Assembly (NCBI GenBank): GCA_021797515.1
Contig: JAJZZP010000067.1
Location: forward strand, 1 to 64,000
Direction: 5' to 3'
From: Bacillota bacterium
Lineage (GTDB): Bacteria; Bacillota; Sulfobacillia; Sulfobacillales; Sulfobacillaceae
DNA length: 64,000 nt
Shown here: piece after piece, positions 43,545 to 51,294 of the stretch
How the letters are laid out: each line of letters starts with the position of its first letter
Position numbering within the stretch: the first letter of the stretch is position 1
Translations under genes and position numbers: made by a program
Notes under the pieces: generated by a model
What the model was told of the DNA's origin: nothing
The model's input: only the letters and a program-made list of their open reading frames with translations
Databases searched by the model: none

Positions 43545-44357
43545 ATGAAAACTCTTTACCGCCAATTACTACTGTGGAGCATCCTTGTGTGGAGTATTGC
43601 TATACTATACACCGCAGGGCCACAAATCCCGAACCTTTGGCCCGTCGTTGTGCAGTACTGGTGGAGCTGTATTGTACCTTTGGTGTTCCCTAGTCTGCTG
43701 ACAGTAGAAATTATGATTCAACTGATACCCGTCACCACGGGTCTTCAAGCCTGGATGCGATCTTTAGCGTCTTTTCCATTAGTCGGTGCCATGCGTCGAT
43801 GCGATCACGCCGCCAGCAAATCTTTCTCGCCAAAGTTCTACGAAGATTTAGTGTGGTCCAACTGTTACAACCCCCTTCTTTTTACTCCGATGATCCGAGG
43901 AATTCTTCTTGATATCTGCCTTTTGGTGGCTGCATGGCTCACCATTGCCATCCGTGGCGGATCCCACCGTCCCGCCCGCTGCACTCCCATCGGCCGCGTC
44001 AGGTGGCGTTCGGCTGCTCTGGACGCGATGAATTGGGCCACCATACTATTGGCGGAGATCATGGTCTCCCGCATCGCCAGATTGCCTTCTTGGCATTGGC
44101 TCTATCAGGTTTTAGTCGACCCATTCCCCTCGCCCTCGTCCCAGCCGTTATTGGACGTCTTTATGCTGACCACCAATGGCGTCATCATGTTAGTGCCGCT
44201 GCTGCTGTATGCGGCGCGGCTGCATTTTTCATGGCAACGAATTGCCATGGACCGCCTTATCCAGGCGGGCTGGGCCACTATGGTATATTGGGTCCTGATC
44301 TCATTCTTGACGCAATTCCATCCGATTGTTTTTTACATCGTTCATGACTTGCGTTAG
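43545..44357 (+). CDS. YlbJ-like integral membrane protein
   Basis: The 270-residue protein has several membrane helices (LLLWSILVWSIAILYTAG, WWSCIVPLVFPSLLTVEIMI, GILLDICLLVAAWLTIAI, VIMLVPLLLYAARL, TMVYWVLISFLTQF). It lies between coaD and ylbK where Bacillus has the sporulation membrane protein ylbJ. The segment SNCYNPLLFTPMI recalls the conserved Asn/Pro loop of that nucleoside-recognition-type family. It is shorter than YlbJ (about 400 residues) and on the opposite strand to its neighbours. GGGGG precedes the ATG. The last 57 bases overlap the convergent coiled-coil gene. Confidence 0.55.
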   Translation: MKTLYRQLLLWSILVWSIAILYTAGPQIPNLWPVVVQYWWSCIVPLVFPSLLTVEIMIQLIPVTTGLQAWMRSLASFPLVGAMRRCDHAASKSFSPKFYEDLVWSNCYNPLLFTPMIRGILLDICLLVAAWLTIAIRGGSHRPARCTPIGRVRWRSAALDAMNWATILLAEIMVSRIARLPSWHWLYQVLVDPFPSPSSQPLLDVFMLTTNGVIMLVPLLLYAARLHFSWQRIAMDRLIQAGWATMVYWVLISFLTQFHPIVFYIVHDLR

Positions 44358-44765
44358 CTCAGTTTCTAGTCTCGCCAAAATCTCGTCTGCATAAGCCCGC
44401 GCCCCCTGGTGAATTTCCCTAGCAGTCTGACGAGCTTGTTCGGTGAGTTCCTGGGCTCGCTCCCGGGCTTTGGCAACGACTTCTGACCCCTCAGCTTGAC
44501 GGGCAATTTCTTTTTGGGCGTCTTCCTTAAGTGACTGCGCTTGGTCCATCGCTTCCTTCAAGATGCGATCTCGTTCCGCTACTATCCACTGGGCTTGCCG
44601 CACTTCTTCCGGCAACACATGTTGCACCTGGGCCACCAGAGTAGCCAACTCATTGGCGTCAATCAATATTCTTCCGGTCCAGGGCAAGCGATGGGCGTGT
44701 CCGATTAAATCGTCAATTCGATCTAACAGCATCGCTAATTCCGATGCTAGTGGTTGGTTAGTCAT
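44301..44765 (-). CDS. Cytoplasmic coiled-coil protein, ATP synthase b/DivIVA-like
   Basis: The 154-residue protein is mostly a long charged coiled coil from about residue 60 (RQAQWIVAERDRILKEAMD) to 145. There is no membrane helix. The sequence style, with many Ala, Glu, Gln and Arg, is like the stalks of ATP synthase b subunits or DivIVA-linked proteins, but I cannot assign a family. Its ATG overlaps the coaD stop by 8 bases with GAGGGAG upstream, so it is in the rsmD-coaD operon. The 3' end overlaps the convergent YlbJ-like gene by 57 bases. Confidence 0.7.
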   Translation of the reverse strand: MTNQPLASELAMLLDRIDDLIGHAHRLPWTGRILIDANELATLVAQVQHVLPEEVRQAQWIVAERDRILKEAMDQAQSLKEDAQKEIARQAEGSEVVAKARERAQELTEQARQTAREIHQGARAYADEILARLETELTQVMNDVKNNRMELRQE

Positions 44766-45264
44766 GATGATCTCCCTCAGTTTGGGAAAATTTTTGAATT
44801 AGCGCGAATGCAACCGGTTCCGGAACCAACTCACGGATGTCGGCGCCATAACGGGCTAATTCTTTAACCAGAGTAGAACTTAAATACGCGTGATGTTCAC
44901 TAGTCAACATAAAAATGGTTTCGACTCCGGGCGCCATTTTGCGGTTCATTAACGCAATTTGGAACTCATAATCGAAGTCGAGCACTGCACGCAGTCCCCG
45001 AATCACAATATCGAAGCCTTGAGCTTGAGCATACCGCACCAAGAGATCGCGGCTCTGCTCCACGGTGACCCCGGAGATATGACGGGTTGCCGCTCGTACC
45101 AACTCCACCCGTTCATCAGCAGAAAACAAAGGCGCTTTAGATGAATTGACGAATACGGTGATGCGCAGGGAATGAAACATCCGCGCCGCCCGCTCGATAA
45201 CATCGAGATGGCCATTATGGATCGGATCGAACGATCCAGGATAAAGTGCATGACTATGGTTCAC
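44758..45264 (-). CDS. coaD: Phosphopantetheine adenylyltransferase
   Basis: CoaD makes dephospho-CoA in coenzyme A synthesis. The 168-residue protein has the nucleotidyltransferase motif YPGSFDPIHNGHLDVIERA, VIRGLRAVLDFDYEFQ and SSTLVKELARYGADI. GTG start with AAGGAGGAG upstream. It overlaps rsmD by 11 bases. Confidence 0.96.
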   Translation of the reverse strand: MNHSHALYPGSFDPIHNGHLDVIERAARMFHSLRITVFVNSSKAPLFSADERVELVRAATRHISGVTVEQSRDLLVRYAQAQGFDIVIRGLRAVLDFDYEFQIALMNRKMAPGVETIFMLTSEHHAYLSSTLVKELARYGADIRELVPEPVAFALIQKFSQTEGDHHD

Positions 45265-45856
45265 CGGCCGGCTCCTCCTTCGACAAATTTTGCGGAGTCT
45301 CTAGGCGATACCAGGACACCGCCGTATCGCCCCACTGTCTCCGACGATGGGGCACCAACCCTGGAATCTCAACGGTTTGCTGGGACCCAGGATGTTCGAC
45401 AATCACCAACCCGCCGGGTTCCGTGATTTGTCCCAATGTCTGGATCACTTTGGGATCAAGTCCGACCTTCCATGGTGGGTCGCAAAATATTAGCGAAAAC
45501 CGTTTCCCCATCTTTACTGCTTGAGCCATAAAGTGTTCTGCAGAAATTGCCTTAACCACAACCTCAGTCTCGGGGTTCAAAACAGCCAGGTTCTTTTTAA
45601 TCGCCTGACGCGCCTGATAATCAGGTTCGATCAACCAGGCGCTCGCCGCCCCCCGCGATAATGCTTCCAGGGCAAGCGCCCCGGAACCGGCATAGAGGTC
45701 CAAAACTGTGGCCGATTCCACTTCGATCCCCAGCATATTGAAGAGTGCCTCACGCACCCGTTCCCCGGTTGGACGGGTCGCCAGTCCTTTGGGAGCTACC
45801 AGACGGCGCCCTCGGGCTTGTCCTCCTACGATGCGAATTGCACGTCCCTCCTGCAT
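45254..45856 (-). CDS. rsmD: 16S rRNA (guanine966-N2)-methyltransferase
   Basis: RsmD methylates G966 of 16S rRNA. The 200-residue protein has RIVGGQARGRRLVAPKG, VLDLYAGSGALALEALSRGA (SAM-binding) and the catalytic FCDPPWKVG (DPPY-type). The ATG at 45856 has no ribosome-binding site of its own. GGAGGG lies 6 bases before an ATT at codon 7 (45838), which would give the common N-terminus of the family. The start is therefore uncertain. It is followed by coaD as in many bacteria. Confidence 0.93.
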   Translation of the reverse strand: MQEGRAIRIVGGQARGRRLVAPKGLATRPTGERVREALFNMLGIEVESATVLDLYAGSGALALEALSRGAASAWLIEPDYQARQAIKKNLAVLNPETEVVVKAISAEHFMAQAVKMGKRFSLIFCDPPWKVGLDPKVIQTLGQITEPGGLVIVEHPGSQQTVEIPGLVPHRRRQWGDTAVSWYRLETPQNLSKEEPAGEP

Positions 45857-45906
45857 CTAGACCAGACCTAGATCCAATTGTCGCCAGTATACCATTGACG
45901 TGGAAG

Positions 45907-46644
45907 TTAGTGCATCCTAGCCAGCGCGGAAATCGTTACCGAGCGGTATCCCAAGGTTTTCAAATCCTGTAGTAGAACAGTTAACACTACCATCTCTTCT
46001 CCCGCACGGGATCCAGCCTCGGACAACGGGATAATTTCCCCGGGAGCCAGGTGTTTTACCACATTCGACATCAAGCGACTAGGGACTTGATTTGCAATGG
46101 GAGCAAATTCCGGAGTCCAAAGCACCAAATGCAAGCCACACTGAGCAGCAGCGTGCAACACTTTTGTCGAGTAGGCGCCGTAAGGAGGACGCAGCCAGTG
46201 TGGGGCATGGTGCGTGAATTGTTGAATGATACGGTTGGTCCGCGCCAAATCCGCGACGTCCTGGGATAGACTATGCTGTGCCAGATTGATGTGGCCGTAA
46301 GTATGATTGCCCAATTCCATCCCGTCTTTAACAATTAAACGGGTAAGTTTGGGATATTTTGCGGCTTGTGAACCTAATACAAAAAATGTCGCGTGGTCAT
46401 GAAAGGACACCAACAACGACAAAATTTTTGCGGTCGTACGAGGACTGGGTCCGTTATCAAAAGTCAGCGCCACCACTCTTTGTTGGGTTTGTGCCAAAAG
46501 CATCACACCAAACGGGTGGGCGCCAACATCCGGACCTTTCACTAAAACAGACCATGGACTCCAGATAGCGACGACCGCCAAAACTATTGTCAATCGCCAA
46601 TGGCGCAGGAAAGAACGCAGTGAAATAACCCAAAATCCGGTCAC
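45907..46644 (-). CDS. NodB-fold polysaccharide deacetylase-like protein, altered active site
   Basis: The 245-residue protein has an N-terminal membrane helix (RLTIVLAVVAIWSPWSVLV) and a NodB domain. Motif 1 reads VALTFDNGPSPRT (Asp-Asn, usually Asp-Asp), motif 2 is GNHTYGHINL with both zinc His residues, and motif 3 is RPPYGAYS. The usual C-terminal LxH motif is replaced by IIPLSEAGS, so a catalytic His is missing. Some PdaA-type enzymes do have TFDNG, so loss of activity is not certain. GTG start overlaps the stop of the YqhV gene (GTGA). Confidence 0.8.
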   Translation of the reverse strand: MTGFWVISLRSFLRHWRLTIVLAVVAIWSPWSVLVKGPDVGAHPFGVMLLAQTQQRVVALTFDNGPSPRTTAKILSLLVSFHDHATFFVLGSQAAKYPKLTRLIVKDGMELGNHTYGHINLAQHSLSQDVADLARTNRIIQQFTHHAPHWLRPPYGAYSTKVLHAAAQCGLHLVLWTPEFAPIANQVPSRLMSNVVKHLAPGEIIPLSEAGSRAGEEMVVLTVLLQDLKTLGYRSVTISALARMH

Positions 46645-46910
46645 CGGGTAGTACCCCAGACGATAAGGCCAACCCCTCCAGCAATCCAAAAAATTTTCCC
46701 CAGCGGCACTTTAGTCGCCGCCAAGCCAGCTATTCCAAGCAGCATGGTGGTGGTGAGAATCATCGGACCCACCAATCCCAAAAACCCGTTAATTCGCACG
46801 GCCATCTCAATGCGATTAAACCGCCACATAAGAAACGCCCCAGTCAGTTCCATCATGGCTGACAAAAACCGAATCACGACCATCCCTCGCAAATAAATAT
46901 CATTGGACAT
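46641..46910 (-). CDS. YqhV/DUF2619 family membrane protein
   Basis: The 89-residue protein has three hydrophobic helices and the family pattern: IRFLSAMMELTGAFLMWRFNRIEMAVRINGFLGLVGP. It is common in spore-formers (YqhV is near the spoIIIA locus in Bacillus), but its role is unknown. It overlaps the NodB-fold gene by four bases and follows the DUF441 gene by 21 bases. Confidence 0.8.
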   Translation of the reverse strand: MSNDIYLRGMVVIRFLSAMMELTGAFLMWRFNRIEMAVRINGFLGLVGPMILTTTMLLGIAGLAATKVPLGKIFWIAGGVGLIVWGTTR

Positions 46911-46931
46911 CGTTATCTCTCCCACTCGGAT

Positions 46932-47402
46932 TTAGTGAAAATATCGACCTACCGACTCAATGATCTGCAACATCAGGTAGGTTACGCCGGCAGCCATTAG
47001 TGGCCCTACGGGAATTCCTCCCCAGACCACTATACCTACTATGGAGCCGACGATTAGGCTAATCATCAAGTAGCTGTTGTCAGCCAATAAGTGCAAACCG
47101 CGGCCGTTCAAATGCGTGGCCACAGCGCCCCCAATTACCGCTAAAATCCCTGGTACCGTCAATAACCCTTTGCCAATATCTTTAAGACTCACCTTGCCTA
47201 CCGCAAATGGCACCAGCATCGCCAAGGTTAAAAACAGCAGCCCGACCTCCACCCCACGACGTTCCAGGACTGGAAACAAGAACGTCAGACGAGTAAATCG
47301 AATGACCAACAAAATGGCTGCAGCGGCAGCCACTAAATTGGAACGAGCCCAGATACCTAAAATCAACAGTGCTAACAATCCAATAGTCGCGTTGTTCAGC
47401 AT
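46932..47402 (-). CDS. DUF441 family membrane protein
   Basis: The 156-residue protein has four to five membrane helices. The family pattern is present: LERRGVEVGLLFLTLAMLVPFAVGK, GILAVIGGAVATHLNGRG and LIVGSIVGIVVWGGIPVGPL. Function is unknown. It heads the short operon DUF441-YqhV-NodB-fold and lies downstream of a terminator shared with comB. Confidence 0.88.
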   Translation of the reverse strand: MLNNATIGLLALLILGIWARSNLVAAAAAILLVIRFTRLTFLFPVLERRGVEVGLLFLTLAMLVPFAVGKVSLKDIGKGLLTVPGILAVIGGAVATHLNGRGLHLLADNSYLMISLIVGSIVGIVVWGGIPVGPLMAAGVTYLMLQIIESVGRYFH

Positions 47403-47457
47403 GGCCGCCTCCGCTGTCCACTTTCCGACGGCAATATCTATGAAACTCGGACAACAA

Positions 47458-47486
47458 AAAGACCGGCCTGAAGGCGGCCGGTCTTT
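47458..47486 (-). terminator. Terminator after comB
   Basis: AAAGACCGGCC and GGCCGGTCTTT form an 11-pair stem with a 7-base loop. The minus strand continues with TTTTT. It ends the comA-comB unit 11 bases after its stop. Confidence 0.85.
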
Positions 47487-47496
47487 ACGGTGAGAC

Positions 47497-48195
47497 TTAA
47501 GTGTTACGGTAAAACCACCCGTCCGTTCCCCTAACTGGAACTGTCGACGATTGATTTATCCGGGCAGCATATGCCACGTCGCGCGCCATTCCGGACGATA
47601 ACAAATGTTGTGCATGGCTTGACTGCATGATGCTTTGCGCAATATGCGTCTGGTTGGCTGAAAATGCCGTCCATGCCAGTCGTGCAGCATCGGTCCAAGC
47701 ACGCTCTGGCCACTCATTAATGACTGCTCCCGCTGTTAACACATCCTCCCAAGACACCTGACCCACAGTTCCCGCACAAACCACTAGACCTTCTGATTTT
47801 TGCTCTTGTTGCCGTCTGGCCGCCGGCGCGGCGTTAAGCAAACAAGCTAAACCGACCCAGCCGGCGCCATTGACCCTGGCCACGGCCTGAGTGCCATTGG
47901 TGGTGGTCAGTATCACGGCGCGGCCCTCAACCAATTGCGATTGATAGTCAAACGGTGAATTCCCCGCATCAAACCCCGGTACTGGTTGGTTGTGACGTTC
48001 CCCCCCAAGAATCAGCGTAGGATCTTGCCGTTTATAAAGAAATGCCTCGTCCAATGACGCACAGGTCAAGACTTTGGTGGCCCCGCGGTCTAAAATAGTG
48101 GTCAGCGTGGTGGTCGCCCTTAAGGTATCAATCACCAACACGGAACGATTACCCACATCGTCCGGAACATCCTCCCAACGAAAAACAACATCAAT
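47497..48195 (-). CDS. comB: 2-phosphosulfolactate phosphatase
   Basis: ComB removes phosphate from 2-phosphosulfolactate. The protein shows VLVIDTLRATTTLTTILDRGA, ILGGERHNQPVPGFDAGNSPF and VILTTTNGTQAVARV. A start at GTG 48156 would cut off a conserved N-terminal strand. Reading upstream in frame gives DVVFRWEDVPDDVGNRS, matching the usual DVVF start. The only suitable codon is ATT at 48195, which overlaps the comA stop (ATTGA) and lies 9 bases after GGGGGAG. I use it, with moderate certainty, giving 232 residues. Partner gene is comA. Confidence 0.88.
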   Translation of the reverse strand: MDVVFRWEDVPDDVGNRSVLVIDTLRATTTLTTILDRGATKVLTCASLDEAFLYKRQDPTLILGGERHNQPVPGFDAGNSPFDYQSQLVEGRAVILTTTNGTQAVARVNGAGWVGLACLLNAAPAARRQQEQKSEGLVVCAGTVGQVSWEDVLTAGAVINEWPERAWTDAARLAWTAFSANQTHIAQSIMQSSHAQHLLSSGMARDVAYAARINQSSTVPVRGTDGWFYRNT

Positions 48196-49063
48196 CGACC
48201 AAATCTCCCCCTTTCACGTTAAGCGGAGATGGCCATTTGATGGGATCCAATGCCCCGCTGGTCACATAATACTGGCGCAAGGTATCTCCTCGCAATCCTA
48301 CCCGCAATGCCTCCAACGCTAAAACGTCCTGAGGTTCAATATTTCCCAGGGAGACATTTGGACCAAATCGCAAAATTAATTCTTGTTGCTGGTGCTTCTT
48401 GGGCGCTTCCCACAAGACGCGGCTGGGGTCAGGCAAATGACGAACCATTTGCTCCAATTCATCTTCCAAAACTTCGCCTTGGTCGTCGTAAATCACGACT
48501 CCCTGCCCACTTTCTCGCCCTTCCACAATCACCACGTCGGATCCAGCCATCAAATCACCCGCCACTTGTTCCCACAGACGTAAATCAGGAATAGTATCAC
48601 GCGGGTCTTTTTTCCCCACTTCACTCACCACTAACTCAAACCCATACAGCCGCGCCAATTGAATCGTATTATGGCGAGTTTCTGGGTCCAAATTGATAGT
48701 GCCGTCGGAAACTTCCACTCCAGTAAAACCCAATTCCCTAGCCCGGTCCAAAAACTCAATAAGGCGTCCTTGCAACAATGCCAATTCCAAGAACGTTCCC
48801 CCGGGATAAATGTGCACCCCGTATGACTTTACCAATTCGATTTTCTGCCGCAACAATCGCGTGTGGTAGAAGGCCGAAGTGCCAAAGGTCAATTTAAGAT
48901 AATCAACATAGTCTGACGCCAATTCCATTAAATCGCGAGTGTCCGTAAGTCCCAGTCCTTTATCAATGACCATTGTCAACCCACGTTGCCGGGGCTTCGG
49001 AGTTCGGTCAGCGACAGGAAAATCAAGGATATCTAACCAAGCCTTGTTGTCATCATGTGCCAT
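48191..49063 (-). CDS. comA: Phosphosulfolactate synthase
   Basis: ComA adds sulfite to phosphoenolpyruvate to give phosphosulfolactate. The 290-residue barrel protein has GLTMVIDKGLGLTDTRDLM, YVDYLKLTFGTSAFY, VHIYPGGTFLELA, GFTGVEVSDGTINL and VSEVGKKDPRD, all close to the family. With comB this gives sulfolactate, a component of Bacillus spores and of coenzyme M synthesis in archaea. comC is not in the window. GAGGAGG precedes the ATG. Confidence 0.94.
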   Translation of the reverse strand: MAHDDNKAWLDILDFPVADRTPKPRQRGLTMVIDKGLGLTDTRDLMELASDYVDYLKLTFGTSAFYHTRLLRQKIELVKSYGVHIYPGGTFLELALLQGRLIEFLDRARELGFTGVEVSDGTINLDPETRHNTIQLARLYGFELVVSEVGKKDPRDTIPDLRLWEQVAGDLMAGSDVVIVEGRESGQGVVIYDDQGEVLEDELEQMVRHLPDPSRVLWEAPKKHQQQELILRFGPNVSLGNIEPQDVLALEALRVGLRGDTLRQYYVTSGALDPIKWPSPLNVKGGDLVD

Positions 49064-49215
49064 GGTCGTGTGCTCCTCCTCAGGTTGGAGATTTCTTAGG
49101 CACGATATTCAGGCCAGATGATGGAGGTGACGGTTAATATTTTTAGCATTGTCGCGAAAATTTGGGACAGTTTAGAGAGTGTAGTTCTTCAATTCCAGAA
49201 TGGGAGGCACAATAG

Positions 49216-50535
49216 ATGACTAAGCGGCGCGCGTCTTCGGAATCGGCGGTTGCATCGGACCGACATGGGCTCAAATTAGCAGTGTTGTGCTCGGTCCCCT
49301 TCATCATGGTTCTCGGCAACTCGATGCTGATTCCGGTGTTGCCAAAAATGATGAGTGTTATGCATTTAACCCTGTTTCAAGTGGGACTGATTATTACTAT
49401 ATTTTCCATTCCCGCCGGTGTTATTATACCCTTTGCCGGAGCCCTTTCGGACCATCTAGGGCGTAAAGTTATTATGGTCCCGGCGTTGGTTGTGTACGGT
49501 TTGGGGGGGCTGGGAGCCGGCATCTCCGCATGGCTGTTCCCCCATCCATATTTTTGGATTATGGCATCGCGATTATTGCAGGGTATTGGAGCCGGAGGAA
49601 CCTACCAATTGGCAATGGCCGTCGCCGGAGACATGTACGAAGGAAAAAGCCGAGCAGGAGCGTTGGGTATTCTAGAGGCATCAAATGGATTGGGTAAGGT
49701 GATTTCACCGATCTCCGGGTCCGCTATCGCGCTGTTCATTTGGTTTGCGCCTTTCTTTGTTTATGGATTACTCTCTTTTCCGATTGCCGCTGCGGTGTGG
49801 TTCGTTATCAAAGAACCGAAGGACCAAAAGGCAAGAGACGGGTTTCAGCAATATTGGCATGGCCTAACCGATACCTTAAGCCAAAAAGCTGGGTCGATTG
49901 CAGCAACTTTTCTAGGTGGTGCGGTGGTGCTTTTCATTTTGTTTGGAGTCTTAAGCTACTTGGCAGATATTTTAGAAAAGACCTTTAAGTATGGGGAATT
50001 TACCCGCGGCCTGCTAATCGCTATCCCGGTATTGGCATCCGCGGTTACGTCGTATATTTCCGGCACCATGCTTCAAAAACGCCTTTCAGTGTGGTCACGG
50101 CCGATTGTGTCAGGAGGACTGGTGCTGATTGCCGTAGCAATGGCGGCGGAACCCTTTTTCGTCACCAGTATTCCCTGGCTTGCTTTAGCCATTTTGGTAT
50201 TTCAAGGTATCGGTACGGGCAGTGTGCTCCCCGCGATTAATACCCTGGTAACCAGCGCCACTACTTCCAAAGAACGTGGGGTGGTGACAAGCCTTTACGG
50301 CACCGTACGCTTTTTCGGCGTAGCAATGGGCCCACCGCTGTTTGCCATGGCCATGGCCCACCGTTACTGGATATTTTGGGGGGCCTCGCTGCTTGCCACG
50401 GGGACCGGCATTGTGGCTTGGTTCTTCATCAATGAAACGTCCATGTTGCCTAAAAAGATGCGGGGTGGAGGTGGTGGACCAAACGCCGCCTTTGATGGCA
50501 AGGCGGCTCGGACGCGGCGACATAAACTCTCTTGA
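49216..50535 (+). CDS. MFS drug/metabolite efflux transporter
   Basis: The 439-residue protein has about 12 membrane helices. MFS motif A is visible as GALSDHLGRKVIMVP between helices 2 and 3, and helix 4-5 carries RLLQGIGAGGTYQLAMAVAGD with the motif C-like GxxxGP region nearby (NGLGKVISPISGS). It resembles Bmr/TetA-type exporters; substrate unknown. The C-terminal tail is Gly/Arg/Lys-rich. GGGAGG precedes the ATG. It lies in the same direction as the SASP genes but has no forespore promoter in sight. Confidence 0.85.
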   Translation: MTKRRASSESAVASDRHGLKLAVLCSVPFIMVLGNSMLIPVLPKMMSVMHLTLFQVGLIITIFSIPAGVIIPFAGALSDHLGRKVIMVPALVVYGLGGLGAGISAWLFPHPYFWIMASRLLQGIGAGGTYQLAMAVAGDMYEGKSRAGALGILEASNGLGKVISPISGSAIALFIWFAPFFVYGLLSFPIAAAVWFVIKEPKDQKARDGFQQYWHGLTDTLSQKAGSIAATFLGGAVVLFILFGVLSYLADILEKTFKYGEFTRGLLIAIPVLASAVTSYISGTMLQKRLSVWSRPIVSGGLVLIAVAMAAEPFFVTSIPWLALAILVFQGIGTGSVLPAINTLVTSATTSKERGVVTSLYGTVRFFGVAMGPPLFAMAMAHRYWIFWGASLLATGTGIVAWFFINETSMLPKKMRGGGGGPNAAFDGKAARTRRHKLS

Positions 50536-50602
50536 TTCTAAGATGCGACTGACTTTGATGTCAGTCCATGTTTTTATCGGCGACAACTTCCAACTATTGC
50601 TA

Positions 50603-50631
50603 GAATATGTCGCATTACCATCGGCATACTA
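50603..50631 (+). promoter_or_regulatory. Sigma-G/F-type promoter of the first SASP gene
   Basis: GAATA (50603-50607) and CATACTA (50625-50631) are 17 bases apart, matching the -35 GHATR and -10 CATNHTA consensus for forespore sigma factors. It ends 32 bases before the ATG. Confidence 0.75.
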
Positions 50632-50663
50632 AGCACACCATTTATTACGGGAGGTGAACACAG

Positions 50664-50900
50664 ATGGCACGTGGAAGCAGTACCGGGCAACATGCCGTAG
50701 TGCGTGAGGCGACGGCAGCCTTGGATCAATTCAAATACGAAGTGGCAAGGGATATGGGTATTCAAATACCCGAAGACAACTATTGGGGCGATATTCCTGC
50801 TAGGGAATGCGGAGCCGTAGGGGGCCACATGGTGCGCAAAATGATTGAAATGGCCGAGCAAACCTTAGCCGGGAGGACAAGCACCCGACGCACCCGATGA
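50664..50900 (+). CDS. Alpha/beta-type small acid-soluble spore protein
   Basis: The 78-residue protein coats spore DNA and protects it from UV and heat. The two conserved helices are visible: ALDQFKYEVARDMGI and CGAVGGHMVRKMIEMAEQ. Gpr should cut within the KYEVA segment during germination. The C-terminal STRRTR tail is longer than that of the second copy. Strong GGGAGGTG before the ATG. Confidence 0.96.
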   Translation: MARGSSTGQHAVVREATAALDQFKYEVARDMGIQIPEDNYWGDIPARECGAVGGHMVRKMIEMAEQTLAGRTSTRRTR

Positions 50901-50937
50901 TACCAAACCTTTCTAGGTTAAAAATTCCGTCCTCGGC

Positions 50938-50944
50938 CATACTA
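50938..50944 (+). promoter_or_regulatory. Sigma-G/F-type -10 box of the second SASP gene
   Basis: CATACTA is identical to the -10 of the first SASP gene and lies 32 bases before the ATG, the same spacing. A clear -35 is lacking (GGTTA at the expected place). Confidence 0.55.
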
Positions 50945-50976
50945 ACATCACTTCATTAATGAGGAGGTGACGATAC

Positions 50977-51198
50977 ATGGCACGAGGCAGCAACACCAGC
51001 AACCGCGCAGTAGTGCAAGGCGCGCAGAAGGCGTTGGACCAGTTTAAGTACGAAGTCGCACACGAACTAGGACTCCAAGGCGTTGACGATGGCTATTGGG
51101 GTGATGTCCCGGCGCGTCAATGCGGAGCCGTAGGAGGCCACATGGTGCGCAAAATGATTGAAATGGCCGAGCAAAATCTCGCCGGCCGGAATCGGTAA
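50977..51198 (+). CDS. Alpha/beta-type small acid-soluble spore protein, second copy
   Basis: This 73-residue paralogue differs from the first SASP mainly at the N-terminus and in the linker: ALDQFKYEVAHELGLQG, then CGAVGGHMVRKMIEMAEQ. Tandem duplication is the likely origin. GAGGAGGTG lies upstream. A bidirectional terminator follows. Confidence 0.96.
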   Translation: MARGSNTSNRAVVQGAQKALDQFKYEVAHELGLQGVDDGYWGDVPARQCGAVGGHMVRKMIEMAEQNLAGRNR

Positions 51199-51230
51199 TT
51201 ATCTCCGGGCTCCTAACGCGAACTGCACCT

Positions 51231-51265
51231 AATAAAAATGGACGGCTCTGCCGTCCATTTTTATT
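51231..51265 (+). terminator. Bidirectional terminator between SASP and XRE genes
   Basis: AATAAAAATGGACGGC and GCCGTCCATTTTTATT pair perfectly over 16 bases with a 3-base loop. A and T tracts on the two sides allow it to end transcription from both directions. Confidence 0.9.
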
Positions 51266-51294
51266 GCCGACCTAGCCAAGAATAGCAATACGGT

